A stretch of 36,942 nucleotides of DNA from Alistipes sp. (GTDB lineage: Bacteria; Bacteroidota; Bacteroidia; Bacteroidales; Rikenellaceae), in contig JAGBIC010000035.1 of assembly GCA_017935185.1 (NCBI GenBank), forward strand, positions 1-36,942. Direction: 5' to 3'. The notes below the pieces were generated by a model. The model saw only the letters and a program-made list of their open reading frames with translations. It did no database searches and was not told the DNA's origin. The translations under genes were made by a program, and so were the position numbers. Below, piece by piece: positions 16,993 through 25,255 of the stretch. Every line of letters begins with the position of its first letter. Position 1 is the stretch's first letter.

Positions 16993-17022
16993 CAAAGATA
17001 ACACTTTTTTCTAATAAGCCAA
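16993..17022 (-). promoter_or_regulatory. Promoter of the candidate small RNA
   Basis: On the minus strand, TTG at 17022-17020, 19 nt, then TATCTTTG at 17000-16993. The upstream DNA is rich in A/T tracts. It lies downstream of the AraC gene stop and no protein-coding gene starts behind it on this strand. Confidence 0.6.
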
Positions 17023-17108
17023 GCGAATTTTGTATTTTTTTAGATTTTTAGTTGAAATATGGCCTGTCTTAATAAAAAAATAATAAATATTCACTCTCAC
17101 ATTGCAAT

Positions 17109-18029
17109 CTATGCACCTTGACAGGCCACCGCAGGTACCATATCTGAAATTTTAACGCTCTGGCCTGACATAGTCACACTACCGCAATGACTGTTGCGAT
17201 AAATCGCGGGCGTTAAGCCATACTCCTTCTTAAACAGTTTGATAAAATGCGATGTGTTGGGAAAAGCGCACTCATTACCAATTTCTGATATAGACTTCGA
17301 GGTGGAGATAAGCAGAAGACGCGATTGCATCAATCGTTGACGAATAAACCATCGGTGCGGCGGAATAAGAAAATACCGTTTAAACTCCTTTTTGAATGAG
17401 GTGAGGGAGCGATGGCAGATTGAGGCAAGCTCCTCGATAGAGATATCACTAAAAATATGTGAATAAATAATCAGTTCGAAATTATCTCGCAGAGAGTCCA
17501 TGTTGCTCAGCACCTTACTCTTAAAACATCCATCTTCCTGCGATACAATCAGATATATAAGCTCGGTCATTTTGATATTTTCGGCAGCAGCATCGTGCAT
17601 GAAATTATCTTCGTGGAGATAACAACCCGCATGGGTGAACAGACTCCGAAGAGTCGGTGAGGCAGGTACTGCAACATGATTCAGACGACGACAACGCTCA
17701 CAGCTATGAGAATTGGTGACATTGATAGAGAAATTCATATTTAGATTCAATAAGATTCTCTTGAGCTGCTCGGGAGAATAATAGACCACAATTTGCTCGA
17801 ATGGCCTACCCTCCTCGGGAATATCCTCGATATAATGGTTACCAACTCCCAGATAGAAGAGGTCACCTTTAGAGATTGTGTGACGAGCGTCACCATAGTA
17901 GATGTTCTTTGCGCCACGCTGCACATAGCCGATGGCACAACGCGATAGTTTCAGCAACTGGATCCCTCCATAGTTCGCCTCCACATACTTTACGACAGTT
18001 GGCTGACTATCGTTTTCGATTTGTTTCAT
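17109..18029 (-). CDS. AraC-family transcriptional regulator
   Basis: A 306-residue protein with an N-terminal cupin-like sensing domain (about 1-170; GDARHTISKGDLFYLGVGNH near 46-65) and a C-terminal double helix-turn-helix AraC domain (about 200-290). The latter shows ISIEELASICHRSLTSFKKEF and the second-helix signature ISEIGNECAFPNTSHFIKLF followed by KKEYGLTPAIYR. It should bind DNA in response to an unknown ligand. The neighbours, a convergent GH2 gene and the ExbB/ExbD operon, do not point to a clear target. The C-terminus has an extra tail of about 25 residues. A GGCCTGTC/GACAGGCC inverted repeat (17061-17068, 17120-17127) spans its stop codon. Confidence 0.92.
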   Translation of the reverse strand: MKQIENDSQPTVVKYVEANYGGIQLLKLSRCAIGYVQRGAKNIYYGDARHTISKGDLFYLGVGNHYIEDIPEEGRPFEQIVVYYSPEQLKRILLNLNMNFSINVTNSHSCERCRRLNHVAVPASPTLRSLFTHAGCYLHEDNFMHDAAAENIKMTELIYLIVSQEDGCFKSKVLSNMDSLRDNFELIIYSHIFSDISIEELASICHRSLTSFKKEFKRYFLIPPHRWFIRQRLMQSRLLLISTSKSISEIGNECAFPNTSHFIKLFKKEYGLTPAIYRNSHCGSVTMSGQSVKISDMVPAVACQGA

Positions 18030-18076
18030 AAAATATGGTTTTGAATAAAAAAGATGTTTGTCTGCATCTGAATACT

Positions 18077-18108
18077 CAAAGTTAGAAATAATTAGCCAAT
18101 ATATACAA
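18077..18108 (-). promoter_or_regulatory. Promoter of the AraC-family gene
   Basis: The minus strand has TTG at 18108-18106, 21 nt, then TAACTTTG at 18084-18077. The start would be near 18070, about 40 nt before the ATG. The rest of the spacer to 18235 contains no gene. Confidence 0.5.
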
Positions 18109-18235
18109 TGTTTTCTATGATTTATTCAATATTTTGTTGGAATTAGGCATTATTAAAACTTAGGTTGGTATTTTCGCAGGAGAAGGAATGAGTTTTCTGA
18201 CTTACCAACTCGGATTTGGCACACGCCACAACACA

Positions 18236-18265
18236 TAAAAAAAGACCCCCGCCAAAGCGGAGGTC
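18236..18265 (-). terminator. Terminator of the ExbB/ExbD operon
   Basis: On the minus strand GACCTCCGC (18265-18257), a TTTG loop and GCGGGGGTC (18252-18244), then a run of seven T. Confidence 0.85.
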
Positions 18266-18286
18266 TCAATATTATTAGTTGAAATA

Positions 18287-18757
18287 CTAATAACCCTCTG
18301 ATTCAATAGCAGCATAAGAGATACGCAGAGCATTAGCACGACGAAGCTCCTGCTTAACGTCAGTAATGATACCCATCTTAGTATACTGATCGGCCTTGAT
18401 ACTAACTGTCATCTGGGCACGGTCAGACTCGTTGAGCTGCTCACGCTCGGCACCGATGAAATCACCGATATCCTTAGCGGTCTTGAACGAATCGTTCAAC
18501 TGAATTCGGGGAGCTGTACCAAACTTGGCCTGCATGTGAGTTACAGGAACACCAATATTGATGTAGCTAACCAAACTCTTCTTCTCAAGCTTCTGCACCT
18601 CGGTAGCCTCGGGGAGCTTGTAACGAACCAACACCTCCTGATCACGCATGGTGGTAGACACCATGAAGAAGAACAGGATCATAAAGATAACGTCAGGAAG
18701 TGATGCTGTAGAGATAGCGGGCAATTCCTTGTTGCCCTTTTTCTTCATTACTGCCAT
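18287..18757 (-). CDS. ExbD/TolR-family biopolymer transport protein (distal copy)
   Basis: Stator subunit of a proton-driven ExbB/ExbD-type motor that energises TonB- or Tol-dependent outer-membrane work. The 156-residue product has a short basic cytoplasmic start, one membrane helix with the essential Asp (LPDVIFMILFFFMVST, D22) and a periplasmic domain ending in IKADQYTKMGIITDVKQELRRA. It starts 2 bp after the stop of the other exbD. It is the last gene of a four-gene operon. Confidence 0.93.
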   Translation of the reverse strand: MAVMKKKGNKELPAISTASLPDVIFMILFFFMVSTTMRDQEVLVRYKLPEATEVQKLEKKSLVSYINIGVPVTHMQAKFGTAPRIQLNDSFKTAKDIGDFIGAEREQLNESDRAQMTVSIKADQYTKMGIITDVKQELRRANALRISYAAIESEGY

Positions 18758-18759
18758 AA

Positions 18760-19359
18760 CTATTTCTTTATTGCTTTACGCGGCTCAGCCTCAGAAATCT
18801 GCTGCGGAACTGCAGTGGTTATTACTTTACGCTCCTCCTCGTTAAGATCAGCGAAGGGGCTGCCAAACTTGCTCTGCGCAACCTCATCACGAATCTCATT
18901 AAATACGCGGGTAAGCTCATTCTGTACCATGATATAGGTCTCGTAAGCCGTGTCACGAGTGGTCTGAAGCGAGATAACGCCCTTACTTCTCTTATAAACC
19001 CACTTAGTGCCATCGGGCATATCGATCTCCTTATCCTCCTTCTCGGGCATATCCTCGTCATCGGTAATATTTACGATAAACTCCTTTGCACGATCCTTGA
19101 GGTTGCGAATATCGACGAACTCATCGCCAACCATCAACTGGCCTGCACCATTAACGAATACCAACAATACATTACGCTCTTTCTGCTTCTGGTCCTCCAC
19201 CTTAACATCCTCGGGGGGAATAGGGGGAAGCACACGAGAAAGACCCTTGTCGGTGTTCATAGTAGTAGCGACGAGGAAGAATACGAGCAACAAGAACGCA
19301 ATATCAGCCTGTGAGCTGGCGTTAATATCCGGTGTCTTTCTTTTATTTCCTCCTGCCAT
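18760..19359 (-). CDS. ExbD/TolR-family biopolymer transport protein (proximal copy)
   Basis: Second ExbD paralogue, 199 residues. The N-terminus KRKTPDINASSQADIAFLLL carries the conserved Asp (D19) in the single membrane helix, followed by FFLVATTMNTDKGLSRVLPPIPP. The periplasmic part is longer than usual, with a charged insertion (DDEDMPEKEDKEIDMPDG near 98-115). Two different ExbD proteins suggest a mixed ExbD dimer in the stator, as seen in other Bacteroidota clusters (inference). Confidence 0.92.
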   Translation of the reverse strand: MAGGNKRKTPDINASSQADIAFLLLVFFLVATTMNTDKGLSRVLPPIPPEDVKVEDQKQKERNVLLVFVNGAGQLMVGDEFVDIRNLKDRAKEFIVNITDDEDMPEKEDKEIDMPDGTKWVYKRSKGVISLQTTRDTAYETYIMVQNELTRVFNEIRDEVAQSKFGSPFADLNEEERKVITTAVPQQISEAEPRKAIKK

Positions 19360-19374
19360 AAAAGTCTCCTTTCA

Positions 19375-19812
19375 TTATTTGAGTGCATCAGAAACAGCTG
19401 AATAGATAGCTGCAACGATAGCACCGGCAAAAACTACATAAGTAAACAAGATGCTGGCATCGGTGATAACAGTCTCTGTACGCTCAAAGTAACCCATAGT
19501 GCTGAGGTCTACAATCTGATAGTCGTGACCGTTTGCAACTACATAAGCAACAACTGCAATAGCTACAATAGCAATAAGAGACAAGAGAGCGCCCTTGATA
19601 CCCGTAGGCTTCTGAATCAAATCCCATGCTGCGCCGAAAATGGCAGCAACGATGGCTGCAGCCAACAGAGCATAACCCCAATAGAGGTTCATGCCCACAG
19701 CTGTTGCATTAGCGGTAGTAGGATCCTCGGGAGTAGTGAATACTGCCCAGAAGACCAAGGCTACCGAAACAGCCATGAGTGCAACCAATGCATATTTTAA
19801 TATTTTCTCCAT
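19375..19812 (-). CDS. Small membrane protein within the ExbB/ExbD operon
   Basis: A 145-residue protein with about four hydrophobic segments: YALVALMAVSVALVFWAVF, WGYALLAAAIVAAIFGAAW, ALLSLIAIVAIAVVAYVVA and LFTYVVFAGAIVAAIYSAV. No named family is recognised. Its fixed place between exbB and the exbD pair suggests an accessory membrane subunit of this motor, but the sequence alone does not prove it. It starts 27 bp after the exbB stop. Confidence 0.85.
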   Translation of the reverse strand: MEKILKYALVALMAVSVALVFWAVFTTPEDPTTANATAVGMNLYWGYALLAAAIVAAIFGAAWDLIQKPTGIKGALLSLIAIVAIAVVAYVVANGHDYQIVDLSTMGYFERTETVITDASILFTYVVFAGAIVAAIYSAVSDALK

Positions 19813-19839
19813 TGTGATAAATCTCTTTAGGGGTAAAAA

Positions 19840-20568
19840 TTACTTCTTGTAAACGGTCAAAATATCAACCAAAGTGATAGAAGCGTCCTCCATTGCGTTC
19901 ACCAAGTTATCAATCTTAGAGATGATATAGTTATAGAACAACTGGAGAATCACAGCAGCGATAAGACCCATCAAAGTGGTCAACAACGCAACCTTGATAC
20001 CACCTGCTACAACGGTCGGAGAGATATCACCAGCAGCCTGAATCTGGTCGAATGCCTCGATCATACCTACTACAGTACCCATGAATCCCAACATAGGAGA
20101 AAGAGCGATGAACAAACCAATCCAAGAAAGACCTGACTCCATCTGACCTGTCTGAACTGAACCGTAAGAAACAACAGCCTTCTCAACAGCGTCCATACCC
20201 TGATCCAAACGATCAAGACCCTGATAGTAGATAGATGCGATAGGACCACGAGTGTTGCGGCAAAGATCCTTGGCAGCCTCAACGCCCTCATTCTTCAAAG
20301 TAGCCTCAAACTTCTCAACAAACTTCTTAGTGTTGATGTTAGAGAATGAGAGGAACAACATACGCTCAATAGCAACGGCCAAACCGATTACCAAGCAAAC
20401 CAACACGGGCAACATCCAAGCCCAACCACCCTCAAGGAACTTCTGCATCAAAACCTGGTGCATGGTATCACCTGCGAGCTCAGTCTCAGCTGCAACGGCA
20501 GCCTCCTGTGCGAAAGCGTTTACAGTGCCAAGTACGGCAACTGCCAAAAACATAAGATTTTTTTTCAT
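19840..20568 (-). CDS. exbB: MotA/TolQ/ExbB proton channel family protein
   Basis: Proton-channel stator subunit that pairs with the two ExbD proteins. The 242-residue product has a signal-like hydrophobic start (KKNLMFLAVAVLGTVNAFA), an extra N-terminal stretch, a first membrane helix (WMLPVLVCLVIGLAVAIERML), a cytoplasmic loop, and the two closing helices with the family signature SWIGLFIALSPMLGFMGTVVGMI (near 148-170) and VVAGGIKVALLTTLMGLIAA. It is first in the operon with a leader of about 250 nt. Whether it serves TonB or a Tol-like system cannot be decided here. Confidence 0.93.
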   Translation of the reverse strand: MKKNLMFLAVAVLGTVNAFAQEAAVAAETELAGDTMHQVLMQKFLEGGWAWMLPVLVCLVIGLAVAIERMLFLSFSNINTKKFVEKFEATLKNEGVEAAKDLCRNTRGPIASIYYQGLDRLDQGMDAVEKAVVSYGSVQTGQMESGLSWIGLFIALSPMLGFMGTVVGMIEAFDQIQAAGDISPTVVAGGIKVALLTTLMGLIAAVILQLFYNYIISKIDNLVNAMEDASITLVDILTVYKK

Positions 20569-20826
20569 AGCTGTTTTTAATAAATTTAATTAGTGTTTTG
20601 TTTTTTAGTTTTAGTTTATGTCTTTTAAAATTTTTATCGCAAAAAATCCTTTCTTATCCTTTATAATCGCCCACTACACACAACAAACCACTCGCTCCGG
20701 TCTAATTGGAGCAGCAGAATGTTTTTCACAAGGGCATTTCTTCAACACTTTGAAACACAACCAATTGAACCATCATTCAGGCATTTTGAGCCACGAAACA
20801 GATAGTTTTGGTAGAGTTTACGGACC

Positions 20827-20857
20827 GAAATATACGCATTATTTTTTTTATACGCAA
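20827..20857 (-). promoter_or_regulatory. Possible promoter of the ExbB/ExbD operon
   Basis: Minus strand: TTGC at 20857-20854, 19 nt, then TATATTTC at 20834-20827, one base off consensus. It lies just behind the ansA stop. If used, the leader is about 250 nt; I found no strong structure in 20569-20826. Confidence 0.4.
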
Positions 20858-20861
20858 GTCC

Positions 20862-21920
20862 TTAAAGGGTAAATTCTCCACGAAGTGGTTTTTGCATGAG
20901 TTCTTTACTCTGCTCCAACGAAAGATTTTTGCCCAAAACATACATCAATTTTGTTATCGCAGCCTCGGTTGTCATATCGTAGGCCGACAGCACTCCCGCC
21001 GAGCGCAGGCGTTGCCCCGTCTCATAGAGTTGCATCGCCACCGAGCCATTGTCGCACTGTGTGACATTGACCACCAGCACCCCTCGCTCGACAGTCTCGT
21101 GCATAAGATCGAGAAACCACCCTGCTGTGGGAGCGTTTCCTGCACCGTAGGTCTCCAACACCACTCCACGCAGGCCGTCCACCGAGAGAATGGCTCGCAG
21201 AGTGTATTCACCTATACCCGGGAAGAGTTTGATAATCGCCACACCCTCGCTCATCATCGTAGCAATTTGCAACGGCCCTGCATCGGGCTCATACGGAGCT
21301 ATGGCGGCGCGGTTATAGGTGATATTCACACCCACCTCGGCAAGCGAAGGATAGTTTGGCGACGAGAATGCGTCAAGCTCCTCAGCACTGCTCTTACGTG
21401 TACGGTTGCCGCGACACAACCTGCTATGAAACAGCAATGCCACCTCGGGGACAATGGGGCGACCGGCCTCCCGCGCACCGGCAATTTCGATGGCAGTTAT
21501 AAGGTTTTCACGACCATCTGTTCGCAACATTCCGATAGGAATCTGGCTACCCGTAAATATCACCGGCTTTGCAAGATTTTCGAGCATAAAACTCAACGCC
21601 GAGGCTGTGTACGACATGGTATCGGTTCCATGCAAAACAACAAAACCGTCATACTTCTCATAGTTGGCCTGAATCACCTCGGCGATGGCACACCAATCCG
21701 ACGGACGCACATTCGACGAGTCGATAAGCTTGGGCATGGTATGCACCCCGATATCAACCTTCAGGCGACGCACGGCGGGGAACTCCTCATATATGCCGCT
21801 GAAGTCGAACGGCACCAGCGCACCCGTATTCTCATCGGTTTTCATGCCGATGGTTCCGCCGGTATATATTATAAGTATGGATGAACGGCTACCCTGAGAA
21901 CTCATTACACTCTGCTCCAT
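20862..21920 (-). CDS. ansA: Type I (cytosolic) L-asparaginase
   Basis: Hydrolyses asparagine to aspartate and ammonia. The 352-residue product has both catalytic signatures: [10 protein letters not shown] (about 17-26, with T20 and T23) and [20 protein letters not shown] (about 96-115). It has no signal peptide, so it is the cytosolic type I form; length agrees (about 340). A second ATG five codons in (MSSQGSR) is an equally good start. It follows tatD by 20 bp and is part of a dprA-tatD-ansA run on the minus strand. Confidence 0.95.
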   Translation of the reverse strand: MEQSVMSSQGSRSSILIIYTGGTIGMKTDENTGALVPFDFSGIYEEFPAVRRLKVDIGVHTMPKLIDSSNVRPSDWCAIAEVIQANYEKYDGFVVLHGTDTMSYTASALSFMLENLAKPVIFTGSQIPIGMLRTDGRENLITAIEIAGAREAGRPIVPEVALLFHSRLCRGNRTRKSSAEELDAFSSPNYPSLAEVGVNITYNRAAIAPYEPDAGPLQIATMMSEGVAIIKLFPGIGEYTLRAILSVDGLRGVVLETYGAGNAPTAGWFLDLMHETVERGVLVVNVTQCDNGSVAMQLYETGQRLRSAGVLSAYDMTTEAAITKLMYVLGKNLSLEQSKELMQKPLRGEFTL

Positions 21921-21940
21921 TTTACAAAAATTACCTTATA

Positions 21941-22759
21941 TTAAATAGAAAACATACGTCTTGCGTTGTGGCTTGTAATCTCGGCCACCTGCTCGGGGCT
22001 CATGCCCTTAAGTTCGGCTACCTTGTCGCACACATGGCTAACATAGGCCGACTCGTTGCGCTTGCCACGATGCGGCACAGGGGTGAGATATGGACAGTCG
22101 GTCTCCAGAACAATGTCCTCAATGGCCATCTCTGCCACAGCGGCAGCCACAACACTCTTTTTATAGGTCACAACACCGCCTATACCAAAAAGCCAGTCGC
22201 CACACCCCTTCATGCGGTGATAGAGCTCCGCCGACTCCGAGTAGGCGTGCAACACACCCCTCAGGCGCTCGCCACGCTCCGCAGCACGAGCTGTCTCGGC
22301 CTCCAGAATCTCACACATATCCTCCCACGCCGCACGAGTGTGAATAGCCACGGGCATATCGAGGCGCGCCGCCATCCTGCACTGCGCAATAAAGGCTTCA
22401 CGCTGCTCTGCCACATAATCTCTGCTCCAATAATAGTCGAGGCCTATCTCACCCACACCACAGAACTTCAGTCCTTCGGGCGGCTCGGCCAAATAACGCT
22501 CAACCATCGCCAACTCCTCACGCCATCGCGGATTCTCGTTCACCGAGGTGGGATGCAGTCCCATCATCGGGCGACACATCTCCGGCTCGGCAACGGCAAG
22601 GTCGATAAGTCTTTGATGGCTCTCGCTGTCGATGGCCGGCAATAACAGATATTCCACACCACGCTCCCGCGCACGAGCAAGCGCCTCGCCACGGTCTTCG
22701 TCGAACTCCTCGGCATAGATATGTGAATGAGTATCAATCAACTGCATAATATTCATCAT
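21941..22759 (-). CDS. TatD-family metal-dependent hydrolase (YcfH type)
   Basis: Cytosolic amidohydrolase-fold enzyme of the TatD DNase family. The product of up to 272 residues has the metal-binding LIDTHSHIYAEEFDEDR at the start, GEIGLDYYW (about 124-132), the HTRAAWEDM region, LHAYSES, and VLETDCPYLTPVPHRGKRNES near the end. Three ATGs lie close together (22759, 22756, 22747); the last gives MQLIDTHSH, the more usual family start. It follows dprA by 30 bp. Confidence 0.94.
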   Translation of the reverse strand: MMNIMQLIDTHSHIYAEEFDEDRGEALARARERGVEYLLLPAIDSESHQRLIDLAVAEPEMCRPMMGLHPTSVNENPRWREELAMVERYLAEPPEGLKFCGVGEIGLDYYWSRDYVAEQREAFIAQCRMAARLDMPVAIHTRAAWEDMCEILEAETARAAERGERLRGVLHAYSESAELYHRMKGCGDWLFGIGGVVTYKKSVVAAAVAEMAIEDIVLETDCPYLTPVPHRGKRNESAYVSHVCDKVAELKGMSPEQVAEITSHNARRMFSI

Positions 22760-22789
22760 TAAGGTGTCAGCTACAAAATTTCACGCCTA

Positions 22790-23890
22790 TCATCTGCACT
22801 TCTCATACATCTTTCCGGGCAGTTGGCGCAACAACCCCGCAAACTCCAGATTCATCAGATGCAACGACAACTCTCCCGCCGAAAATCCACCACACTCCAA
22901 CAGTTTGTCAATGCCGACAGGGTCGCTGTCGAACATCGCCAGCAACCGCTCCTCGGCAGGCGACAAAACAACAGTCTCCGCGGACATACTCTCCACAACA
23001 AGCTCCTCGGGCACATCCCACATAAGCTCCGCCGCCACATCATAGCCCGACAAGACAAGTTGTGCTTTGCGATTACGAATAAGCAGATTACACCCCAACG
23101 AATTGCTATCGCCAACACGCCCCGGCACAGCCATCACTGCACGATTATAGCCATCAGCAAATGCAGCTGTCGAGAGCGAGCCTCCCGACTCGGGCGACTC
23201 AACCACAACCGTGCCGGCCGCAAGAGCCGCGATAATACGATTTCGGGAGATAAAGACACGGCCATTCTGCTTGGTCTGTGAGTTCAGCTCGCTGACGATA
23301 GCCCCATGCGAAGAGAGAATATCCTCAGCCAAAGCACGATGCGCCGCAGGGTTTACCGCAGGCAGGGTATTCGCCAGCACCGCGACAGTCGTCATGCCAT
23401 TTGCAAGTGCCGCACGATGCGATGCTCCATCAACACCGAAGGCAAGGCCACTCACCACAACGGCATCGGAGGCCACCTGACCGAGTTCACCCACTATTTT
23501 GTCGCACATACGCTGACCGTATGACGATATTTTTCGTGTACCGACAAATGCCACCGACCTGCGATGCAGAGCCTCAACATCACCCCTGACATACAACACA
23601 GCAGGAAAATCCTCCGCCTCACGCAACAGTGGCGGATAATCGTTGCTGTCGGCTGCCACTGCCTTGATTCCATACTTGGCACAATAGGCCAACTCACGCT
23701 CGGCCTCAGCAAAGCCTGCATGTGAGAGGATTCTGCGAACAATATCCTCACGCAACGCACCCCGCCCGCGCAACTCGTCTGCCGTGGCGGCATAAACCGC
23801 ACGTGCCGAACCGAAACAATCCAGCAGATAGGCGGCTCCGCGCACCCCGAGGTTGGGGACAAAGGTCAACGCTATACTCTCAAGAGGCAT
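22790..23890 (-). CDS. dprA: DprA (DNA processing protein A)
   Basis: Binds incoming single-stranded DNA and loads RecA during transformation; it is widespread also in species not known to be competent. The 366-residue product has an N-terminal helix-hairpin-helix region, the Rossmann-like core with VAFVGTRKISSYGQ (near 113-126), VVSGLAFGVDGASHRAAL (near 144-161), and VVVESPESGGSLSTA. A C-terminal winged-helix domain starts near residue 305 (DPVGIDKLLECGGFSAGELSL). First gene of a dprA-tatD-ansA run. No exact TAnnTTTG promoter was found upstream. Confidence 0.95.
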   Translation of the reverse strand: MPLESIALTFVPNLGVRGAAYLLDCFGSARAVYAATADELRGRGALREDIVRRILSHAGFAEAERELAYCAKYGIKAVAADSNDYPPLLREAEDFPAVLYVRGDVEALHRRSVAFVGTRKISSYGQRMCDKIVGELGQVASDAVVVSGLAFGVDGASHRAALANGMTTVAVLANTLPAVNPAAHRALAEDILSSHGAIVSELNSQTKQNGRVFISRNRIIAALAAGTVVVESPESGGSLSTAAFADGYNRAVMAVPGRVGDSNSLGCNLLIRNRKAQLVLSGYDVAAELMWDVPEELVVESMSAETVVLSPAEERLLAMFDSDPVGIDKLLECGGFSAGELSLHLMNLEFAGLLRQLPGKMYEKCR

Positions 23891-24020
23891 AAATTACTCG
23901 TATTCACAAAAAAACATTGGCAACATTCGGCATTTTGGCACTTTTTTAGCCCACAAACGCCAAATTCTGTAATGTAAAGTTAATAAATTTTACGAAAATG
24001 CACGAAACTTGCCCCGAAGT

Positions 24021-24051
24021 TTTGCCATAAATAGATTTTTTTATATATTTG
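24021..24051 (+). promoter_or_regulatory. tRNA-Cys promoter
   Basis: TTTG at 24021-24024, 19 nt, then TATATTTG at 24044-24051. The transcript would carry about 50 nt of leader before the tRNA, including an inverted repeat TCCGAA (24055-24060) and TTCGGA (24083-24088). Confidence 0.7.
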
Positions 24052-24106
24052 CACTCCGAATGGGCTGATGTACGAATTATTTTTCGGATGTAGCACATGA
24101 AAATAT

Positions 24107-24178
24107 GGTCCGATGGATGAGTGGTTTAGTCACCGGTCTGCAAAACCGTCTACAGCGGTTCGAATCCGCTTCGGACCT
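24107..24178 (+). tRNA. tRNA-Cys (anticodon GCA)
   Basis: The acceptor stem pairs GGTCCGA (24107-24113) with TCGGACC (24171-24177), T24178 is the discriminator, typical of tRNA-Cys. The anticodon GCA is at 24140-24142 in a CTGCAAA loop, and the T-arm is GCGGTTCGAATCCGC. The outermost anticodon-stem pair is a C-T mismatch. CCA is not encoded. Confidence 0.92.
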
Positions 24179-24190
24179 CATTCTTTTAAG

Positions 24191-24235
24191 AAAACGCCTT
24201 TGTAAATCAAGTATTTACAAAGGCGTTTTTCTTTT
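24191..24235 (+). terminator. tRNA-Cys terminator
   Basis: AAAACGCCTTTGTAAAT and ATTTACAAAGGCGTTTT form a perfect 17-bp stem with a 5-nt loop, then a T-rich run. Confidence 0.9.
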
Positions 24236-24265
24236 TACATACAGATTTGGAGCGGATGAAATAAA

Positions 24266-24308
24266 GAGCCTGCCTAACAAAAAACTTGTTAGGCAGGCTC
24301 CTATTTTT
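24266..24308 (-). terminator. Terminator of the DUF1080 gene (may act both ways)
   Basis: GAGCCTGCCTAACAA (24266-24280) and TTGTTAGGCAGGCTC (24286-24300) form a perfect 15-bp stem. T-rich DNA follows on both strands. Confidence 0.85.
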
Positions 24309-24324
24309 GATTGTCGTAAGCTAA

Positions 24325-25104
24325 TTACATCTTACGAATCCAGATATTACGGTAGCTGATAGGTGCGCTGGGGTCACCATGGCTCTGCAAGCGGATGGGA
24401 GCATCGCCGTGAGGAATAACCTGCGGATGACCGATATACTGTGTTGTACCGCGGATAACGTAGTTGTTGAGCAACACGATACCGTTCTGAATAACGGTTA
24501 CAACAGGAGCAGCACGGAAAGTACCATCCTCGTTAAATACGGGAGCAGTGTAGATAATGTCGTAAACATTCCACTCGCCGGGCTTACGCATAGCGTTTGC
24601 CAAAGGAATAACCTGCTTGTAAACACTACCTGTCTGACCGTTGGCATAGGTCTCGTTCTGGTAGCAGTCGAGAATCTGAATCTCATACTTGTCCTGCAAG
24701 AATACACCGCTGTTCCCACGACCCTGGCTTGTGCCGGTGATACCCTCGGGGATGCACCACTCGATGTGGAGCTGGAAGCTGCCGAAGCTCTCGCGGGTCT
24801 TGATGTCGCCCTTGCGCTTGTTTACCGTGAATACGCCATCGTGAACATCCCACTCGGCAGCCTCGCCTGTGCGTGCGCTGCACCATGCGTCGAGATTCTT
24901 GCCATCGAAAAGGATGATAGCGTCTGACGGAGCAGAGTTTGTAGCCTCGTCACCCGGGGTAACAACCTTCGGCTGGGGAAGCCAGAACTCTGTCATTGCG
25001 GGGCGCATTGCCTCGGGCTTCGGATACTCCTTCTTCTCGGCCTCCTGTGCCACAACAACGGCAGCACACATAAGCATCATTGCTGAAAGAAAAAACTTTT
25101 TCAT
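24325..25104 (-). CDS. Secreted DUF1080 (3-keto-disaccharide hydrolase-like) protein
   Basis: A 259-residue exported protein with a signal peptide (KKFFLSAMMLMCAAVVVAQ) and a single DUF1080 concanavalin-like domain from about residue 62 (DAIILFDGKNLDAW). Further marks are QLHIEWCIP, GRGNSGVFLQDKYEIQILDCY and a C-terminal PIRLQSHGDPSAPISYRNIWIR. The family is found with sugar and polysaccharide degradation genes in Bacteroidota and Planctomycetota; some members act on 3-keto sugars. The substrate here is unknown. The GH97 gene upstream suggests a carbohydrate role, though each gene has its own promoter. Confidence 0.9.
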   Translation of the reverse strand: MKKFFLSAMMLMCAAVVVAQEAEKKEYPKPEAMRPAMTEFWLPQPKVVTPGDEATNSAPSDAIILFDGKNLDAWCSARTGEAAEWDVHDGVFTVNKRKGDIKTRESFGSFQLHIEWCIPEGITGTSQGRGNSGVFLQDKYEIQILDCYQNETYANGQTGSVYKQVIPLANAMRKPGEWNVYDIIYTAPVFNEDGTFRAAPVVTVIQNGIVLLNNYVIRGTTQYIGHPQVIPHGDAPIRLQSHGDPSAPISYRNIWIRKM

Positions 25105-25207
25105 GCTAAATACTATTTTCGTTAAACATTAGTTAAAGGTTCGTTTGACACAGAGGTCGTTTGTCGGATTTAGGGCTATACTGCGAATTTCGCAAATTTT
25201 CACATTA

Positions 25208-25238
25208 CAAAAATAGAAAAAAATTATAAATGTGCAAA
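25208..25238 (-). promoter_or_regulatory. Promoter of the DUF1080 gene
   Basis: Minus strand: TTTG at 25238-25235, 19 nt, then TATTTTTG at 25215-25208, a full consensus match. The leader is about 95 nt. Confidence 0.65.
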
Positions 25239-25255
25239 TAAATATTACAATTTCT

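Noticed and set aside
17061-17127. GGCCTGTC/GACAGGCC inverted repeat across the AraC-gene stop
   Set aside because: The arms are 51 bp apart with no direct T-run match, so it is too weak to call a terminator or operator.
20808-21884. Long plus-strand open frame
   Set aside because: It is antisense to ansA, whose catalytic motifs are intact; the product is low-complexity His/Arg-rich.
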